A model generated the notes under the pieces. That model saw only the letters and a program-made list of their open reading frames with translations. It searched no databases and was not told the origin of the DNA. A stretch of 64,000 bases of DNA from positions 372,001-436,000 of the forward strand of contig NZ_PSYW01000002.1 of the NCBI RefSeq assembly GCF_003383095.1. Direction: 5' to 3'. A program made the position numbers and the translations under genes. The stretch comes from Haloferax sp. Atlit-12N (GTDB taxonomy: Archaea; Halobacteriota; Halobacteria; Halobacteriales; Haloferacaceae). Positions 51,821 through 61,570 of the stretch are shown here, piece after piece; position 1 is the stretch's first letter, and the number at the start of each line of letters is the position of its first letter.

Positions 51821-52786
51821 TCAGGGCGTGATGACCAGTTTGCCGAGGAAACTGTCTTCCATGACGGCGCGGTGGGCCTCGGCGGCCTCGTCGAGGTCGT
51901 AGGTCCGCGCCACGTCGATTTCGAACTCGCCCGCGCCCATCTGTCCGGCGAGTTCGCGCAGGGGAGCCGACAGGTCGGGCGTGTTGAACATGCTCATCAT
52001 CGTCAGCGAGAGGTCCTTGCCCCGGGCCGACGACGACAGGTCGAAGCCGACTTCCGGGTCGTTCTCGCCGATGCCGACGACGCGACCGCCGTGGGCGGCC
52101 ACGTCGGCGTCGAACTGGAGGTAGTCGTCCAGCCGGTGGTCGAGCGTCAGGTCAACGCCGTCGCCCGTCGCCGTGTCCACGACGGCGTCGGCGAGGTCGT
52201 CGCGGTCGTAGTCGAGGACGACGTTCGCGCCGAGTTCGGCCACCCGGTCGTGGTATTCGGGCGCGGCGGTGGCGATGACGCGAGCGCCGGACGCGGCGGC
52301 GAGTTGGACCGCGGCGTGACCGACGCCGCCGGACCCGCCGTGAATCAGGACCGTGTCGCCGAGTTGCATCCCGCCGTGGTCGACGAGGGCGCGCCACGCG
52401 GTGACGCCGGCGACGCCCGCGCCGCCGGCCGCGACGAGGTCCACGTCGTCCGAGAGGACCGCGAGCCGGTCGGTCGGGACGGCCGCGAACTCGGCGTAGC
52501 CGCCGTAGTGGTCCTTGCCGATGCCGGTGCCGACGACGTGGTCGCCCTCGGCGAAGCCGGTGACGTCGGACCCGACCGCCGCGACCGTTCCGGCCACGTC
52601 GACGCCGGGAATCATCGGCATCGCGAAGGGTTGGTACGACCCCTCGCGGAAGTACGTGTCCACGGGGTTGACGCCCGCGGCCGCGACTTCGACGAGGACC
52701 TCGCCCGCCGCCGGGTCGGGCGTGTCGATGTCGTCTACTTGGAGCACGTCGCGTCCGCCGTGGTCGTGGAATCTGACAGCGCGCAT
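51821..52786 (-). CDS. NADPH:quinone reductase-like MDR oxidoreductase
   Basis: 321 residues. N-terminal GroES-like domain (MRAVRFHDHGGRDVLQVDD; GVNPVDTYFREG; GVDVAGTVAAVGSDV) and Rossmann part with IHGGSGGVGHAAVQLA. It has no catalytic or structural zinc ligands, so it belongs to the quinone oxidoreductase (QOR) subfamily. NADPH is the likely donor; natural acceptor unknown. Confidence 0.9.
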   Translation of the reverse strand: MRAVRFHDHGGRDVLQVDDIDTPDPAAGEVLVEVAAAGVNPVDTYFREGSYQPFAMPMIPGVDVAGTVAAVGSDVTGFAEGDHVVGTGIGKDHYGGYAEFAAVPTDRLAVLSDDVDLVAAGGAGVAGVTAWRALVDHGGMQLGDTVLIHGGSGGVGHAAVQLAAASGARVIATAAPEYHDRVAELGANVVLDYDRDDLADAVVDTATGDGVDLTLDHRLDDYLQFDADVAAHGGRVVGIGENDPEVGFDLSSSARGKDLSLTMMSMFNTPDLSAPLRELAGQMGAGEFEIDVARTYDLDEAAEAHRAVMEDSFLGKLVITP

Positions 52787-52921
52787 GGCGAACGATGGGT
52801 TCGGGCGGGTGATAAATTCGGACGACTCGGAGCGAATCGCGGTGTTTCGACGCGGCGGTCGAGTCAGTCGACCCTCGCGGGTGCCGAAACACACATTCTC
52901 CGCCCGGGACAACGTCGGTTC

Positions 52922-53110
52922 GTGCCTCCAAGAACGTGCCCCGACTGCGACGTGTCGATGGTGTCGGTCGGCCACAAGACGACGTACAACGGCGACGGCC
53001 TCCGCGTCGACACCGATGGCGGCCTGCTCGGCGCGCTCGACCTCCGGGGGTCGTACGTGCAGGCGTACGTCTGCGAGTCCTGCGGACTCGTCCGATTCTA
53101 CGCCGAGTGA
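52922..53110 (+). CDS. Small zinc-ribbon protein
   Basis: 62 residues from GTG. Two CxxC knuckles: CPDC near the N-terminus and CESC near the C-terminus, the usual four-Cys zinc ribbon, with VQAYVCESCGLVRFYAE at the end. Function unknown. Upstream of sucC by 113 bp. Confidence 0.6.
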   Translation: MPPRTCPDCDVSMVSVGHKTTYNGDGLRVDTDGGLLGALDLRGSYVQAYVCESCGLVRFYAE

Positions 53111-53195
53111 GCGGTCGCGTCGAACCGTTATCTCGGCGGCGAGTAAACGCCCTGCGGCAATTTTCTCGGTCGTACCTGAACGGAGATGAATGGGA

Positions 53196-53201
53196 TTTAA
53201 G
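53196..53201 (+). promoter_or_regulatory. TATA box of sucCD
   Basis: TTTAAG centred 26 bases before ATG 53224; supports a leaderless sucCD transcript starting there. Confidence 0.55.
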
Positions 53202-53223
53202 CGCGTGCCTTTCCCTCCCACGC

Positions 53224-54375
53224 ATGGTAATGAAGCTTCACGAATACCAGGCGAAGGACATCTTCGCAGAGGCTGGGATTCCGGTGCCAGAGTCCCGTCT
53301 CGCGTCGTCGGTAGAGGAGGTCATGGAGGCGGTCGAGGAGATCGGATACCCCGCCGCCATCAAGGCGCAGGTACACGTCGGTGGGCGTGGCAAGGCCGGT
53401 GGCATCAAAATCGCCATGGACGAGGACGAGGCTCGACAGGCCGCAGAGGACATCCTCGGGATGGACCTCAAGGGCTACACGGTCGACCGAGTGCTCGTCG
53501 AGGCCGGCGTCGACTTCGAAAACGAGCTGTACGTCGGCATCACGATGGACCGCAGCGAGGGCAAGCCCGTCGCGATGGTCTCGACGGAGGGTGGCGTCAA
53601 CATCGAGGAAGTCGCAGAAGAGAACCCGGACGCAATCGCCCGCGAGCACATCGACCCCGCGTTCGGCCTGCACCCGTATCAGGCCCGTAAGGTCGTCTTC
53701 GAGGCGGGCATCCCCCGTGACGTCGCATTCGACGTCGCCTCGTTCCTCACGACGCTGTACGACCTCTACGAGTCGAACGACGCGTCGGACATCGAAATCA
53801 ACCCCGTCATGATTACGTCCGACCGCGACATCGTCGCCGCGGACGCCGTCATGAACATCGACGACGACGCCCTGTTCCGCCACGACGACCTCGCGGCGAT
53901 GGAAGAGGACGCCTACGAGAACGACCTCGAAGCCAAGGCCGGCGAGTACGGCTTCGACTACGTCCGCCTGTCGGGTAACGTCGGCATCATCGGCAACGGT
54001 GCCGGGCTCGTCATGACGACGCTCGACCTCGTGGACTACTTCGGCGGCGAACCCGCCAACTTCCTCGACATCGGCGGCGGTGCGAAGGCCGAGCGCGTGG
54101 CGAACGCGCTGGACATGGTCTTCTCCGACGAGAACGTCGACTCCGTCGTGTTCAACATCTTCGGCGGCATCACCCGCGGCGACGAGGTCGCCAAGGGTAT
54201 CAACGAGGCGCTGGAGAGCTTCGACGAGATTCCCAAGCCGGTCGTCGTCCGCCTCGCGGGCACGAACGCCGAGGAGGGCATGGAGATTCTGAACACGGAC
54301 CTCGTACAGGTCGAGGGGACGCTGGAGGACGCCGTCCAGCGTGCCGTCAAGAACGCACAGGAGGTGTCCCAATGA
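53224..54375 (+). CDS. sucC: Succinyl-CoA ligase, beta subunit
   Basis: 383 residues. [20 protein letters not shown], an ATP-grasp domain with [17 protein letters not shown], and C-terminal [17 protein letters not shown] and [13 protein letters not shown]. Makes ATP/GTP and succinate from succinyl-CoA in the TCA cycle. It overlaps sucD by four bases (ATGA). Confidence 0.96.
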   Translation: MVMKLHEYQAKDIFAEAGIPVPESRLASSVEEVMEAVEEIGYPAAIKAQVHVGGRGKAGGIKIAMDEDEARQAAEDILGMDLKGYTVDRVLVEAGVDFENELYVGITMDRSEGKPVAMVSTEGGVNIEEVAEENPDAIAREHIDPAFGLHPYQARKVVFEAGIPRDVAFDVASFLTTLYDLYESNDASDIEINPVMITSDRDIVAADAVMNIDDDALFRHDDLAAMEEDAYENDLEAKAGEYGFDYVRLSGNVGIIGNGAGLVMTTLDLVDYFGGEPANFLDIGGGAKAERVANALDMVFSDENVDSVVFNIFGGITRGDEVAKGINEALESFDEIPKPVVVRLAGTNAEEGMEILNTDLVQVEGTLEDAVQRAVKNAQEVSQ

Positions 54376-55241
54376 GCATTTTCGTCGACGACGACACGCG
54401 AGTAGTTGTACAGGGTATCACGGGTGGCGAAGGCAAGTTCCACACCCGCCAGATGGTTGAGTACGGCACGAACGTCGTCGCCGGGACCTCTCCCGGGAAG
54501 GGCGGCCAGGACGTGGACGGCATCCCCGTCTACGACACCGTCGAAGAGGCCGTCGACGAGGAAGACGCCAACGCCTCCGTCGTGTTCGTCCCGCCGGCGT
54601 TCGCCGGCGACGCCATCTTCGAGGCGCTCGACACGGACCTCGACCTCGTTGTCGCCATCACCGAGGGCGTCCCGACGCAGGACATGGCCAAGGTCAACAA
54701 GCGCCTGTCTGAGACCGACACGCGCCTCATCGGCCCCAACTGCCCGGGCATCATCACGCCCGGCGAGTCCAAGCTCGGCATCCTCCCCGGCAACATCTTC
54801 GAGGAGGGTAACGTCGGCCTCGTCTCCCGTTCCGGCACGCTCACGTACCAGGTCGTCTCGAACCTGACCGAGCGCGGTATCGGCCAGACCACCGCCATCG
54901 GCATCGGCGGCGACCCCATCATCGGCACGTCGTTCGTCGACGCTCTCGAAGCGTTCGAGAACGACCCCGACACGCACGCCGTCGTCATGTGCGGCGAAAT
55001 CGGCGGCGAGGACGAAGAGCAGGCCGCGAAGTTCATCGCGGAGAACATGGACACGCCCGTCGCCGGCTTCATCGCCGGCCGCACGGCACCGCCGGGCAAG
55101 CGCATGGGTCACGCCGGCGCTATCGTCTCCGGTTCGGGCACGGGCACCGCGGAGTCTAAGATTTCGGCCCTCAACGACGCGGGCGTCCCTGTCGGCGACA
55201 CCCCCAACGAGGTCGCCGACCACATCGAAGACTTCCTCTAA
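54372..55241 (+). CDS. sucD: Succinyl-CoA ligase, alpha subunit
   Basis: 289 residues. CoA-binding N-terminus ([18 protein letters not shown]), [17 protein letters not shown], and the phospho-His loop [18 protein letters not shown]. Length and order with sucC are normal. A T-run terminator follows. Confidence 0.97.
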   Translation: MSIFVDDDTRVVVQGITGGEGKFHTRQMVEYGTNVVAGTSPGKGGQDVDGIPVYDTVEEAVDEEDANASVVFVPPAFAGDAIFEALDTDLDLVVAITEGVPTQDMAKVNKRLSETDTRLIGPNCPGIITPGESKLGILPGNIFEEGNVGLVSRSGTLTYQVVSNLTERGIGQTTAIGIGGDPIIGTSFVDALEAFENDPDTHAVVMCGEIGGEDEEQAAKFIAENMDTPVAGFIAGRTAPPGKRMGHAGAIVSGSGTGTAESKISALNDAGVPVGDTPNEVADHIEDFL

Positions 55242-55277
55242 GCCCGCTCGAACGCGGTTTTCAACTCGGTTCGGCTC

Positions 55278-55282
55278 TTTTT
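55278..55282 (+). terminator. T-run after sucD
   Basis: Five T residues 37-41 bases after the sucD stop, close to the convergent zinc-ribbon gene. Confidence 0.4.
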
Positions 55283-55287
55283 GCACC

Positions 55288-55581
55288 CTATCGCAACGTC
55301 GCGCCGCACAGCCCACAGCGCCCGCCGTCGGCCGCGTTCGGCGCGCCGCACTCTCGGCAGACCGCCGTCCGCCGGCGCGACTTCTCCTGTGCGGACCGCA
55401 GGAACATCGTCGGGTCGAGCGCCGTCCCGGTCGGCCCGCTGCCCTCGTCGACCCTGTCGAGGACGCGCTCGACGAGGTCGTCCTCGCGCATGGCGTCGAG
55501 CAGCCTGACGAATCCGACGAACAGGAGCGACGGCGCGACGATACAGAAGCCCGCCACGAGCAGGCGGAACTCGGTTTCCAT
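55288..55581 (-). CDS. Membrane-anchored zinc-ribbon protein
   Basis: 97 residues. One N-terminal transmembrane helix (about 7-27), a charged region (MREDDLVERVLDRVDE), and a C-terminal zinc ribbon with CREC and CGLC. Similar double-knuckle proteins are frequent in haloarchaea. Unknown function. Confidence 0.7.
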   Translation of the reverse strand: METEFRLLVAGFCIVAPSLLFVGFVRLLDAMREDDLVERVLDRVDEGSGPTGTALDPTMFLRSAQEKSRRRTAVCRECGAPNAADGGRCGLCGATLR

Positions 55582-55708
55582 GTGATTTGCTAGCGTTCAA
55601 CAGCTGTATCGTTGACGCTCGCGTTGCCCGCAGGCACTCGCGCACGTCGACGGCCTGCACGCCGTCGCCCCCAACCCAATTATCTTGTTTGATACTCAAG
55701 TGCACGGA

Positions 55709-55714
55709 TTTATG
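55709..55714 (+). promoter_or_regulatory. TATA box of the transducer gene
   Basis: TTTATG is centred about 27 bases before ATG 55739 and overlaps the in-frame ATG 55712; this favours 55739 as start. Confidence 0.5.
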
Positions 55715-55738
55715 CACCGCATTCCGGTCGGTACGGTA

Positions 55739-58045
55739 ATGGCCGAGAATCTCGTTTTGGAGGCCGAATCACGGCTTCCTGATGCGATTACGGAGAGCTA
55801 CACGCGGCGGCTCGTCGCCGCGATGCTGCTCGTTTCAGTCGTCGTCGCCGGCGTCGGAGTCGTCCAGTATCAACAGACGGCATCCACGATAGACGAGGAC
55901 GCCCGCGCCGACCTGCTCACCGAGGCCGAGCGCGAGGCCCTGCAGGTGAACACGTGGTTCGACGAGCGCGAACGTCTCGTGAGCATCGTCGCCGACGACC
56001 CCTCCGCCGGGAGCACCCTCGACGGGCGGTCCTCGGCGACCCTGACGGCCGCCAAAGAGGACATGCCCGCCGACGTGGCCGCGCTCCACTTCGTCGACAC
56101 CGAGACGACGACCGTCATCGGGTCGTCCGAGGAGGGCGCGGTCGGGACGACGCTGTTCGAAGACGGGTCGCTTCCGCTCCCCGCGAGCGCCGACCTCTCG
56201 GACGACAGCGTCGAGCGAACCACCGTCTACGTCGAAGACGGCGTCGCCTACATGGGCTTCGTCGCGCCGCTCCCGTCTATCGAGCCCCGCGCAATCGTCC
56301 TCGTCGCCGAGGCGTCCTCGCTCGGGGCCGCGCTCGACGGGAACCACATCGACGGCGGGTTCACCCAACTCGTCACGACCGACGGCCGCGTCCTCTACGA
56401 CGGCGGTGGCGGCCAGTCCAACGTCGCCTATCCCGCCGCCGAGGCGTCCGAACTCGACGCCGCCTTCGCCGGCGAGACGGGCGTCAGCCGCCTCGCTCCC
56501 GTCGAGGGCTTCGTCTCCTCGCCGCACGTCGTCGCGCACGTCCCCGTCTCCGGCGGCGTGCTCCTCCTGCACGCCCCCGCGAGCAGCGTCTTCGCGCTCT
56601 CTCGGAGCGTCGGTCTCCAGATTGCGACGCTACTCGCGCTTTCCATGCTCGGTTTCGTCGCCTTCGCGCTCATCGTCCGCGGGAACACCGCGCTCCCGCT
56701 CGTCGACCTCGCGTCGACCGTCTCCGCGCTCCGCGACGGCGACCTCGACGTGGAACTCGAAACCGACCGGCGAGACGAGTTCGGGCAGGTCGTCCGCGGC
56801 GTCGACAACCTCCGCGACGACCTCCGCGACCAGCGCGCCGACGCCCGCGACTACAGCGAGGCGATGACCCGCGCGGCCGACGGCGACCTCCGCGTGCGCC
56901 TCCCGACCGACTCCGAGAGCCGCGACATGGCGACGGTCGCCGCCGCGTACAACGAGATGATGGACGACATCGAACGGACCGTCGGCACGGTCAAGACCTT
57001 CGGCGAGGACGTGGCGACGCTCGCCGACCGCGTGGCCGACCGCGCCGACGACGTGTCCGCCGCGAGCGAGGAGGTGTCCGCGTCGGTCCAGCAGATTTCC
57101 GAGGGCGCGAGCGAGCAGACGGACAGCCTCGTCGCCGCCGCCGACGAGATAAACGACCTCTCGGCGTCCATCCAGCAGATTGCCTCGTCGGCCGACGAAC
57201 TCGTCCGGCTCACGGAGGAGGCCGAGGCCCGCTCGCTCGACGGGCAGACCGCCGCTACCGACGCTCTCGACGACATCGACGCCGTGCGCGCCGAGACAGA
57301 GGCGACCGTCAACGAGGTCCACGAACTCGACGACCGCCTCGCTCAAATCGAGGACATCGTCGAGGTCATCACCGACATCGCGGAGCAGACCGACATCCTC
57401 GCGCTCAACGCGAACATCGAGGCCGCCCGCGCGGGCGAGGCCGGCGAGGGGTTCGCCGTCGTCTCCAACGAGGTCAAACAGCTCGCACAGGAGACGAAGT
57501 CCTCGGCGGGCGACATCGAGTCGCTCGTCGCCGAAATCGAGACCCAGCGCGACGCCGTCGTCTCCCGCATCGAGCGCATGCGAGCGCAGGTCGAAGAGAG
57601 CGCCACGTCGGTCGACGAGGCGCTTTCCTCCTTCGACGGCATCGTCGAGCGCGTCGAGGAGACGACCGCGAGCGTCCACGAGATTTCGGACGCCACGGGC
57701 AGTCAGGCCGACTCCTCCCAGGAGGTGCTCTCGATGACCGACGAAATCGCGGGCATCTCGGAGGAGACCGCTGCCGAGGCCGAGAACGTCTCCGCGACCG
57801 CACAAGAACAGAGCGCCGCACTCGTCGACGTCAACGGAGACGTGCGCGAACTCTCGTCGCACGTGAGCCACCTCGACGACCTCCTCGACGCCTTCGAGGT
57901 CGACGACGGAGGGGAGGTCTCGGCGACCGTCGACGACGTGCTCGGCGACGCGGCCGCCGGCTCCGGTGCGAGCACCGACCCGACCCAGTCGCGCGCTGCA
58001 TCGGACTCCCACCACGAGCGAGAATCCTCGCCCGCGGACGACTAA
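55739..58045 (+). CDS. Methyl-accepting chemotaxis transducer (Htr-type)
   Basis: 768 residues from ATG 55739. N-terminal helix (about 25-45), an extracellular region of about 240 residues with a Cache-like pattern ([36 protein letters not shown]), a second helix (about 290-315), HAMP linkers, then the coiled-coil signalling domain with [20 protein letters not shown] and [15 protein letters not shown]. It sends ligand signals to CheA/CheW. A CBS protein follows after one base. Confidence 0.9.
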   Translation: MAENLVLEAESRLPDAITESYTRRLVAAMLLVSVVVAGVGVVQYQQTASTIDEDARADLLTEAEREALQVNTWFDERERLVSIVADDPSAGSTLDGRSSATLTAAKEDMPADVAALHFVDTETTTVIGSSEEGAVGTTLFEDGSLPLPASADLSDDSVERTTVYVEDGVAYMGFVAPLPSIEPRAIVLVAEASSLGAALDGNHIDGGFTQLVTTDGRVLYDGGGGQSNVAYPAAEASELDAAFAGETGVSRLAPVEGFVSSPHVVAHVPVSGGVLLLHAPASSVFALSRSVGLQIATLLALSMLGFVAFALIVRGNTALPLVDLASTVSALRDGDLDVELETDRRDEFGQVVRGVDNLRDDLRDQRADARDYSEAMTRAADGDLRVRLPTDSESRDMATVAAAYNEMMDDIERTVGTVKTFGEDVATLADRVADRADDVSAASEEVSASVQQISEGASEQTDSLVAAADEINDLSASIQQIASSADELVRLTEEAEARSLDGQTAATDALDDIDAVRAETEATVNEVHELDDRLAQIEDIVEVITDIAEQTDILALNANIEAARAGEAGEGFAVVSNEVKQLAQETKSSAGDIESLVAEIETQRDAVVSRIERMRAQVEESATSVDEALSSFDGIVERVEETTASVHEISDATGSQADSSQEVLSMTDEIAGISEETAAEAENVSATAQEQSAALVDVNGDVRELSSHVSHLDDLLDAFEVDDGGEVSATVDDVLGDAAAGSGASTDPTQSRAASDSHHERESSPADD

Positions 58046-58046
58046 C

Positions 58047-58484
58047 ATGCGCGTCGACGAAATCATGACCGAGGAGGTGGCGACCGTCGGACTGGGGTCG
58101 AGCGTCGCCGACTGCGCGCGAACCATGCTCCGCGAGGGTGCGGGAAGCGTCGTCGTGATGGCCGACGGCGGTCCCGCGGGCATCGTCACCGAGTCGGACG
58201 CGCTCCGCGCCGGCGTGGCGAGCGGGAAGCCCCTCGCCGCGGTCCCGGCCCGCGCGGTCATGTCGAGCCCAATCAAGTGGGTCCGACCGGACTCCACCAC
58301 GCGCGTGGCCGCGGAGAAGATGCGCGAGCAGCGGGTGAAAAAGCTCGTCGTCGTCGACGGCGCGGAGATGGTCGGCATCGTGACCGCGACGGACATCGCT
58401 TTCCACCTCTCGGACGTGGCCCGCGGCGTCGGCCAGATGATAGAACTCAAGGACAAGTGGGAGTCGGACCGCCGGTTCCGCTGA
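58047..58484 (+). CDS. CBS-domain protein
   Basis: 145 residues: two CBS repeats (MRVDEIMTEEVATVGLGSSV and VMSSPIKWVRPDSTTRVAAE, each followed by a VVVxDGxxxGIVT strand). Binds adenine nucleotides in most relatives. It lies one base after the transducer stop, so the nucleotide signal may modulate taxis; this is inference. Ends in a short charged helix. Confidence 0.87.
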   Translation: MRVDEIMTEEVATVGLGSSVADCARTMLREGAGSVVVMADGGPAGIVTESDALRAGVASGKPLAAVPARAVMSSPIKWVRPDSTTRVAAEKMREQRVKKLVVVDGAEMVGIVTATDIAFHLSDVARGVGQMIELKDKWESDRRFR

Positions 58485-58575
58485 GCGTCGCCTCGACGCC
58501 TCGACACGCCGACTGCTACCGTCGACCAACTCCGGCGAAGCGTTGATAACGACGTCTCGCTTCTAGTCTCGACGA

Positions 58576-59085
58576 GTGTACGACCGTCTCGCGTCGATTC
58601 GTCCCCGCGTCCGGTCCGGCCTCGAACGAGCGTTCGCGGCGGACCACAGCCCTCACGAGGTCGCCGCCAGTTTCGCGTTCGGCGTCTTCTTCGTGGCCAT
58701 GCCGACCGCAGGGACCGCCCTCGCGCTGTTCGCCCTCATCGCCTACTTCGTCGAGCGGGCGAGCCGACTCGCGCTCGTCGCCACGCTCGTCGTCTTCAAC
58801 CCGCCCGTCAAGTGGGCGGTCTACGGCGCGAGCTTCTGGCTCGGGTCGCACCTGCTCGGCCCGGTTCCGGGCGCGTCGGTCGCCGACGTGTCGCTCAGCG
58901 CCGGTCTCGACATCCTCCTCCGACAGCTTCTCGGCAACACGATTCTCGCCGTCGGCCTCGCCGTCGTCGGCTACGCGGTGACGCTCCAACTGGCGCGTCT
59001 GCACCACCGACGACAGCGGTCGGCGGCACCCGCTCGCGGCGCGGACGCCCGGAGCGACGACGCCCGGTCCGACGTGTCGTCGTGA
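58576..59085 (+). CDS. DUF2062 membrane protein
   Basis: 169 residues from GTG. Three hydrophobic segments; ADHSPHEVAASFAFGVFFVAMP and FNPPVKWAVYGASFWLG are DUF2062 hallmarks. Unknown function; a cell-envelope role is assumed. The last 30 residues are a hydrophilic tail. A TTTT-poor 91-bp gap separates it from the CBS gene. Confidence 0.82.
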   Translation: MYDRLASIRPRVRSGLERAFAADHSPHEVAASFAFGVFFVAMPTAGTALALFALIAYFVERASRLALVATLVVFNPPVKWAVYGASFWLGSHLLGPVPGASVADVSLSAGLDILLRQLLGNTILAVGLAVVGYAVTLQLARLHHRRQRSAAPARGADARSDDARSDVSS

Positions 59086-59087
59086 CG

Positions 59088-59237
59088 CTACCGCTGTGAC
59101 TGCTCTTCTCTGCCTTCTTCGAACGCCCGGAGCGACTGGATGAGCTTGTAACCCAGATAGACGAGCGCGAGCGGGACGAGGAGCAACAGCGCGAGGATGA
59201 CGAGTTCCGGACCGCCGGGGATTTGCAGGAGGGTCAT
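59088..59237 (-). CDS. Small membrane protein
   Basis: 49 residues: MTLLQIPGGPELVILALLLL, one transmembrane helix, then a short charged helix ending EEGREEQSQR. Converges with the DUF2062 gene. Similar TatA-like short proteins (helix plus amphipathic helix) exist, but the features are too few to call it TatA. Confidence 0.55.
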   Translation of the reverse strand: MTLLQIPGGPELVILALLLLVPLALVYLGYKLIQSLRAFEEGREEQSQR

Positions 59238-59379
59238 GGGCGGAGTTCGCGGGCGGAGGGCATAGTGATTGGGTGGGGCGGGAGACTGTCTGTTCGGTTG
59301 GGTGGTACGAGAGACTGTATCAGGAGACACGCTCGCTTCGCTCGCGTGAACCTCACTCGCTCACTACGTTCGCTCGCTG

Positions 59380-59396
59380 GTTCAAATCTGCCCCAA
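59380..59396 (+). repeat. Inverted fragment of tRNA-Val
   Basis: GTTCAAATCTGCCCCAA (17 nt) is the T-arm plus acceptor start of tRNA-Val, but on the plus strand, while both tRNA-Val genes are on the minus strand. It is 78 bases from the nearer copy, next to a GCTCGCTTCGCTCGCGTG palindromic segment (59330-59346). Confidence 0.55.
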
Positions 59397-59473
59397 GAAG
59401 TTCGCTCGTCTCGAACGGACACTCACACACGAGGCTCCGCCTCGGTGTTCGTTGAGTTCTCGAAGAAGTGAAA

Positions 59474-59548
59474 TGGGTTGGGGCAGATTTGAACTGCCGG
59501 CCCCCTCCATGTCAAGGAGGTGTCATAACCAGACTAGACCACCAACCC
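59474..59548 (-). tRNA. tRNA-Val (GAC), copy 2
   Basis: Acceptor GGGTTGG (59548-59542)/CCAACCC, anticodon stem CCTCC/GGAGG with loop TTGACAT (anticodon GAC), T-arm GGCAGTTCAAATCTGCC; discriminator A at 59474 and no CCA. It differs from copy 1 by one base at position 59503 in the variable region. 75 nt. Confidence 0.93.
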
Positions 59549-59593
59549 GGTGTGTTGCGAACATCGCCGAACGCCGAAACGCGGGAAGAGGAG

Positions 59594-59668
59594 TGGGTTG
59601 GGGCAGATTTGAACTGCCGGCCTCCTCCATGTCAAGGAGGTGTCATAACCAGACTAGACCACCAACCC
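59594..59668 (-). tRNA. tRNA-Val (GAC), copy 1
   Basis: Same as copy 2 except the single base difference (59623). The 45-bp spacer holds no other gene. On the transcribed strand this copy comes first, so both may share a transcript. Confidence 0.93.
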
Positions 59669-59858
59669 GGTTACGGTGCTTCCCGCGCCCGTTCGGACGT
59701 ATCTCTCCGTTGTCCGGGGTTACAATTTAAGCTTTCGAATCGGACTACGTGCGGCGATTCGGGTCACAGCGCGCTCCCACGGTTCGAGGCGGGCGATTCG
59801 CTCCGAGCATCGACCGTCGGAGCCGGCGATTTTCGCCAGCCCGACACGCTTAAGCCGA

Positions 59859-59896
59859 TGTACGAATTTGTACATCATAACCCGAAGAAGTACATC
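59859..59896. promoter_or_regulatory. Operator-like repeats upstream of trpD
   Basis: TGTAC (59859-59863) and GTACA (59870-59874) make an inverted repeat; GTACATC occurs at 59870-59876 and again at 59890-59896, two helical turns apart. They overlap and flank the probable TATA box CATAAC (59876-59881), 12-49 bases before trpD. A repressor site is likely. Confidence 0.45.
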
Positions 59897-59907
59897 GGTG
59901 ATTACCA

Positions 59908-60903
59908 ATGCAGGATTATATCGAACGTGTGACCGGCGGTGCGGACCTGACTGTCGAGGAGGCGCGCGACGCCGCGCGGGCGGTCTTCGAGGACGCGACC
60001 GAGGCGCAAATCGGCGCGCTCCTCGCCGCGCTCCGGGCGAAAGGCGAGACCGAGGCCGAAATCGCGGGCTTCGCGCAGGGGATGCGCGACGCGGCCCTGA
60101 CCATCGAGCCCGACCGCGGCCCGCTCGTCGACACCTGCGGCACCGGCGGCGACGACTACAACACCATCAACGTCTCGACCACGAGCGCGCTCGTCGCGGC
60201 CGGCGCGGGCGCGGCGGTGGCCAAGCACGGCAACTACTCCGTCTCTTCGTCTTCTGGGAGCGCCGACGTGCTGGAGGTCGCCGGCGTGAACGTCGAGGCC
60301 GAACCCGAGTCCGTCGAGGCGTGCATCGAGGACAACGGCGTCGGCTTCATGCTCGCGCCCGTGTTCCACCCCGCGATGAAGGCCGTCATCGGCCCGCGGA
60401 AGGAACTCGGCATGCGGACCATCTTCAACGTCCTCGGCCCGCTGACGAACCCCGCCGGGGCCGACGCGCAGGTCCTCGGCGTCTACGACCCGGACCTCGT
60501 CCCCGTCATCGCCGAGTCGCTGTCGCACATGCCCGTCGAGCGCGCCCTCGTCGTCCACGGCTCCGGCATGGACGAGATCGCGCTCCACGATGCGACCACG
60601 GTCGCCGAAATCGACGGCGACGAGATTACGGAGTACACCCTCACGCCCGCTGACCTCGGCCTCGAACAGGCCCCCATCGAGGACGTCGCCGGCGGAACCC
60701 CGCAGGAGAACGCCGACGACCTCGAAGGCATCCTCACCGGCGACGTGACCGGGCCGAAGCGCGACCTCATCCTCGCCAACGCCGGCGCGGCGGTCTACGT
60801 CGCCGACCTCGCGGACTCGCTGGAGGAAGGCGTCGAAGTCGCCCGCGATGCCATCGAGTCCGGCGCTGCGAAAGCCAAACTCGACGCGCTCCGGGAGGCG
60901 TGA
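59908..60903 (+). CDS. trpD: Anthranilate phosphoribosyltransferase
   Basis: 331 residues. DTCGTGGDDYNTINVSTTS is the PRPP motif, KHGNYSVSSSSGSADVLE the anthranilate loop, and GPLTNPAGADAQVLGVYD follows. Second step of tryptophan synthesis. First gene of trpDFEG; trpF starts one base after its stop. Confidence 0.95.
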   Translation: MQDYIERVTGGADLTVEEARDAARAVFEDATEAQIGALLAALRAKGETEAEIAGFAQGMRDAALTIEPDRGPLVDTCGTGGDDYNTINVSTTSALVAAGAGAAVAKHGNYSVSSSSGSADVLEVAGVNVEAEPESVEACIEDNGVGFMLAPVFHPAMKAVIGPRKELGMRTIFNVLGPLTNPAGADAQVLGVYDPDLVPVIAESLSHMPVERALVVHGSGMDEIALHDATTVAEIDGDEITEYTLTPADLGLEQAPIEDVAGGTPQENADDLEGILTGDVTGPKRDLILANAGAAVYVADLADSLEEGVEVARDAIESGAAKAKLDALREA

Positions 60904-60904
60904 G

Positions 60905-61570
60905 ATGACCCGCGTCAAAGTGTGCGGCGTCACCGACGAAGCCGACCTCGCCGCCGTCGACGCGGCCGGTGCCGACGCGGTCGGTGCCATCTGCGACGTG
61001 CCCGTGGACACGCCCCGCGAGATTCCTCGCGAGCGCGCCCGAGAGCTGTTCGCCGCCGCGCCACCGTTCCTCACGACCGTCCTCGTGACGATGCCCGACT
61101 CCATCGACCACGCCCGCGACCTCGCCCGCGAGGTCCAACCCGATGTACTCCAACTCCACGGCGACTTCGCGGCCGACGACCTCGACTCGCTCCGCTCGAC
61201 GGGCGTCGGCGTCGTCCCCGTCGTCGACGCGACAGACCTCGACCGCGCACGCGGCCTCGCGCCCGTCGTCGACGCTATCCTCGTCGACACCCCCTCCGCG
61301 TCCGGCGCGGGCGGCACCGGCGAGACCCACGACTGGGACGCCTCGCGCGAACTCGTCGCGGCGGTCGATGCCCCTGTGATACTCGCGGGCGGCCTGACGC
61401 CCGACAACGTCGCCGAGGCGGTTCGGACGGTCGAACCCTACGGCGTCGATGTCGCCAGCGGCGTCGAGGCCTCCGGCGGCGTCAAAGACCACGACGCGGT
61501 CAACGCCTTCGTCGCCGCGGCGAAGACGGCGCTCGGGGCGTCCGACGACCACGAGGAGGTCGTCGCGTGA
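60905..61570 (+). CDS. trpF: Phosphoribosylanthranilate isomerase
   Basis: 221 residues. Catalytic VKVCGVT and DVLQLHGD, and a C-terminal DVASGVEASGGVKDHDAV. The TIM-barrel length is normal. Its TGA overlaps the GTG start of trpE (GTGA). Confidence 0.94.
   Translation: MTRVKVCGVTDEADLAAVDAAGADAVGAICDVPVDTPREIPRERARELFAAAPPFLTTVLVTMPDSIDHARDLAREVQPDVLQLHGDFAADDLDSLRSTGVGVVPVVDATDLDRARGLAPVVDAILVDTPSASGAGGTGETHDWDASRELVAAVDAPVILAGGLTPDNVAEAVRTVEPYGVDVASGVEASGGVKDHDAVNAFVAAAKTALGASDDHEEVVA

Noticed and set aside
59088..59237. TatA translocase for the small helix protein
   Set aside because: The helix plus charged tail fits TatA only loosely; no conserved FG motif and no TatC nearby.
59452..59730. 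Apparent protein with a repeated ELPA-SMSRRCHNQTRPPTR segment
   Set aside because: The repeat is the translation of the two tandem tRNA-Val genes on the other strand.
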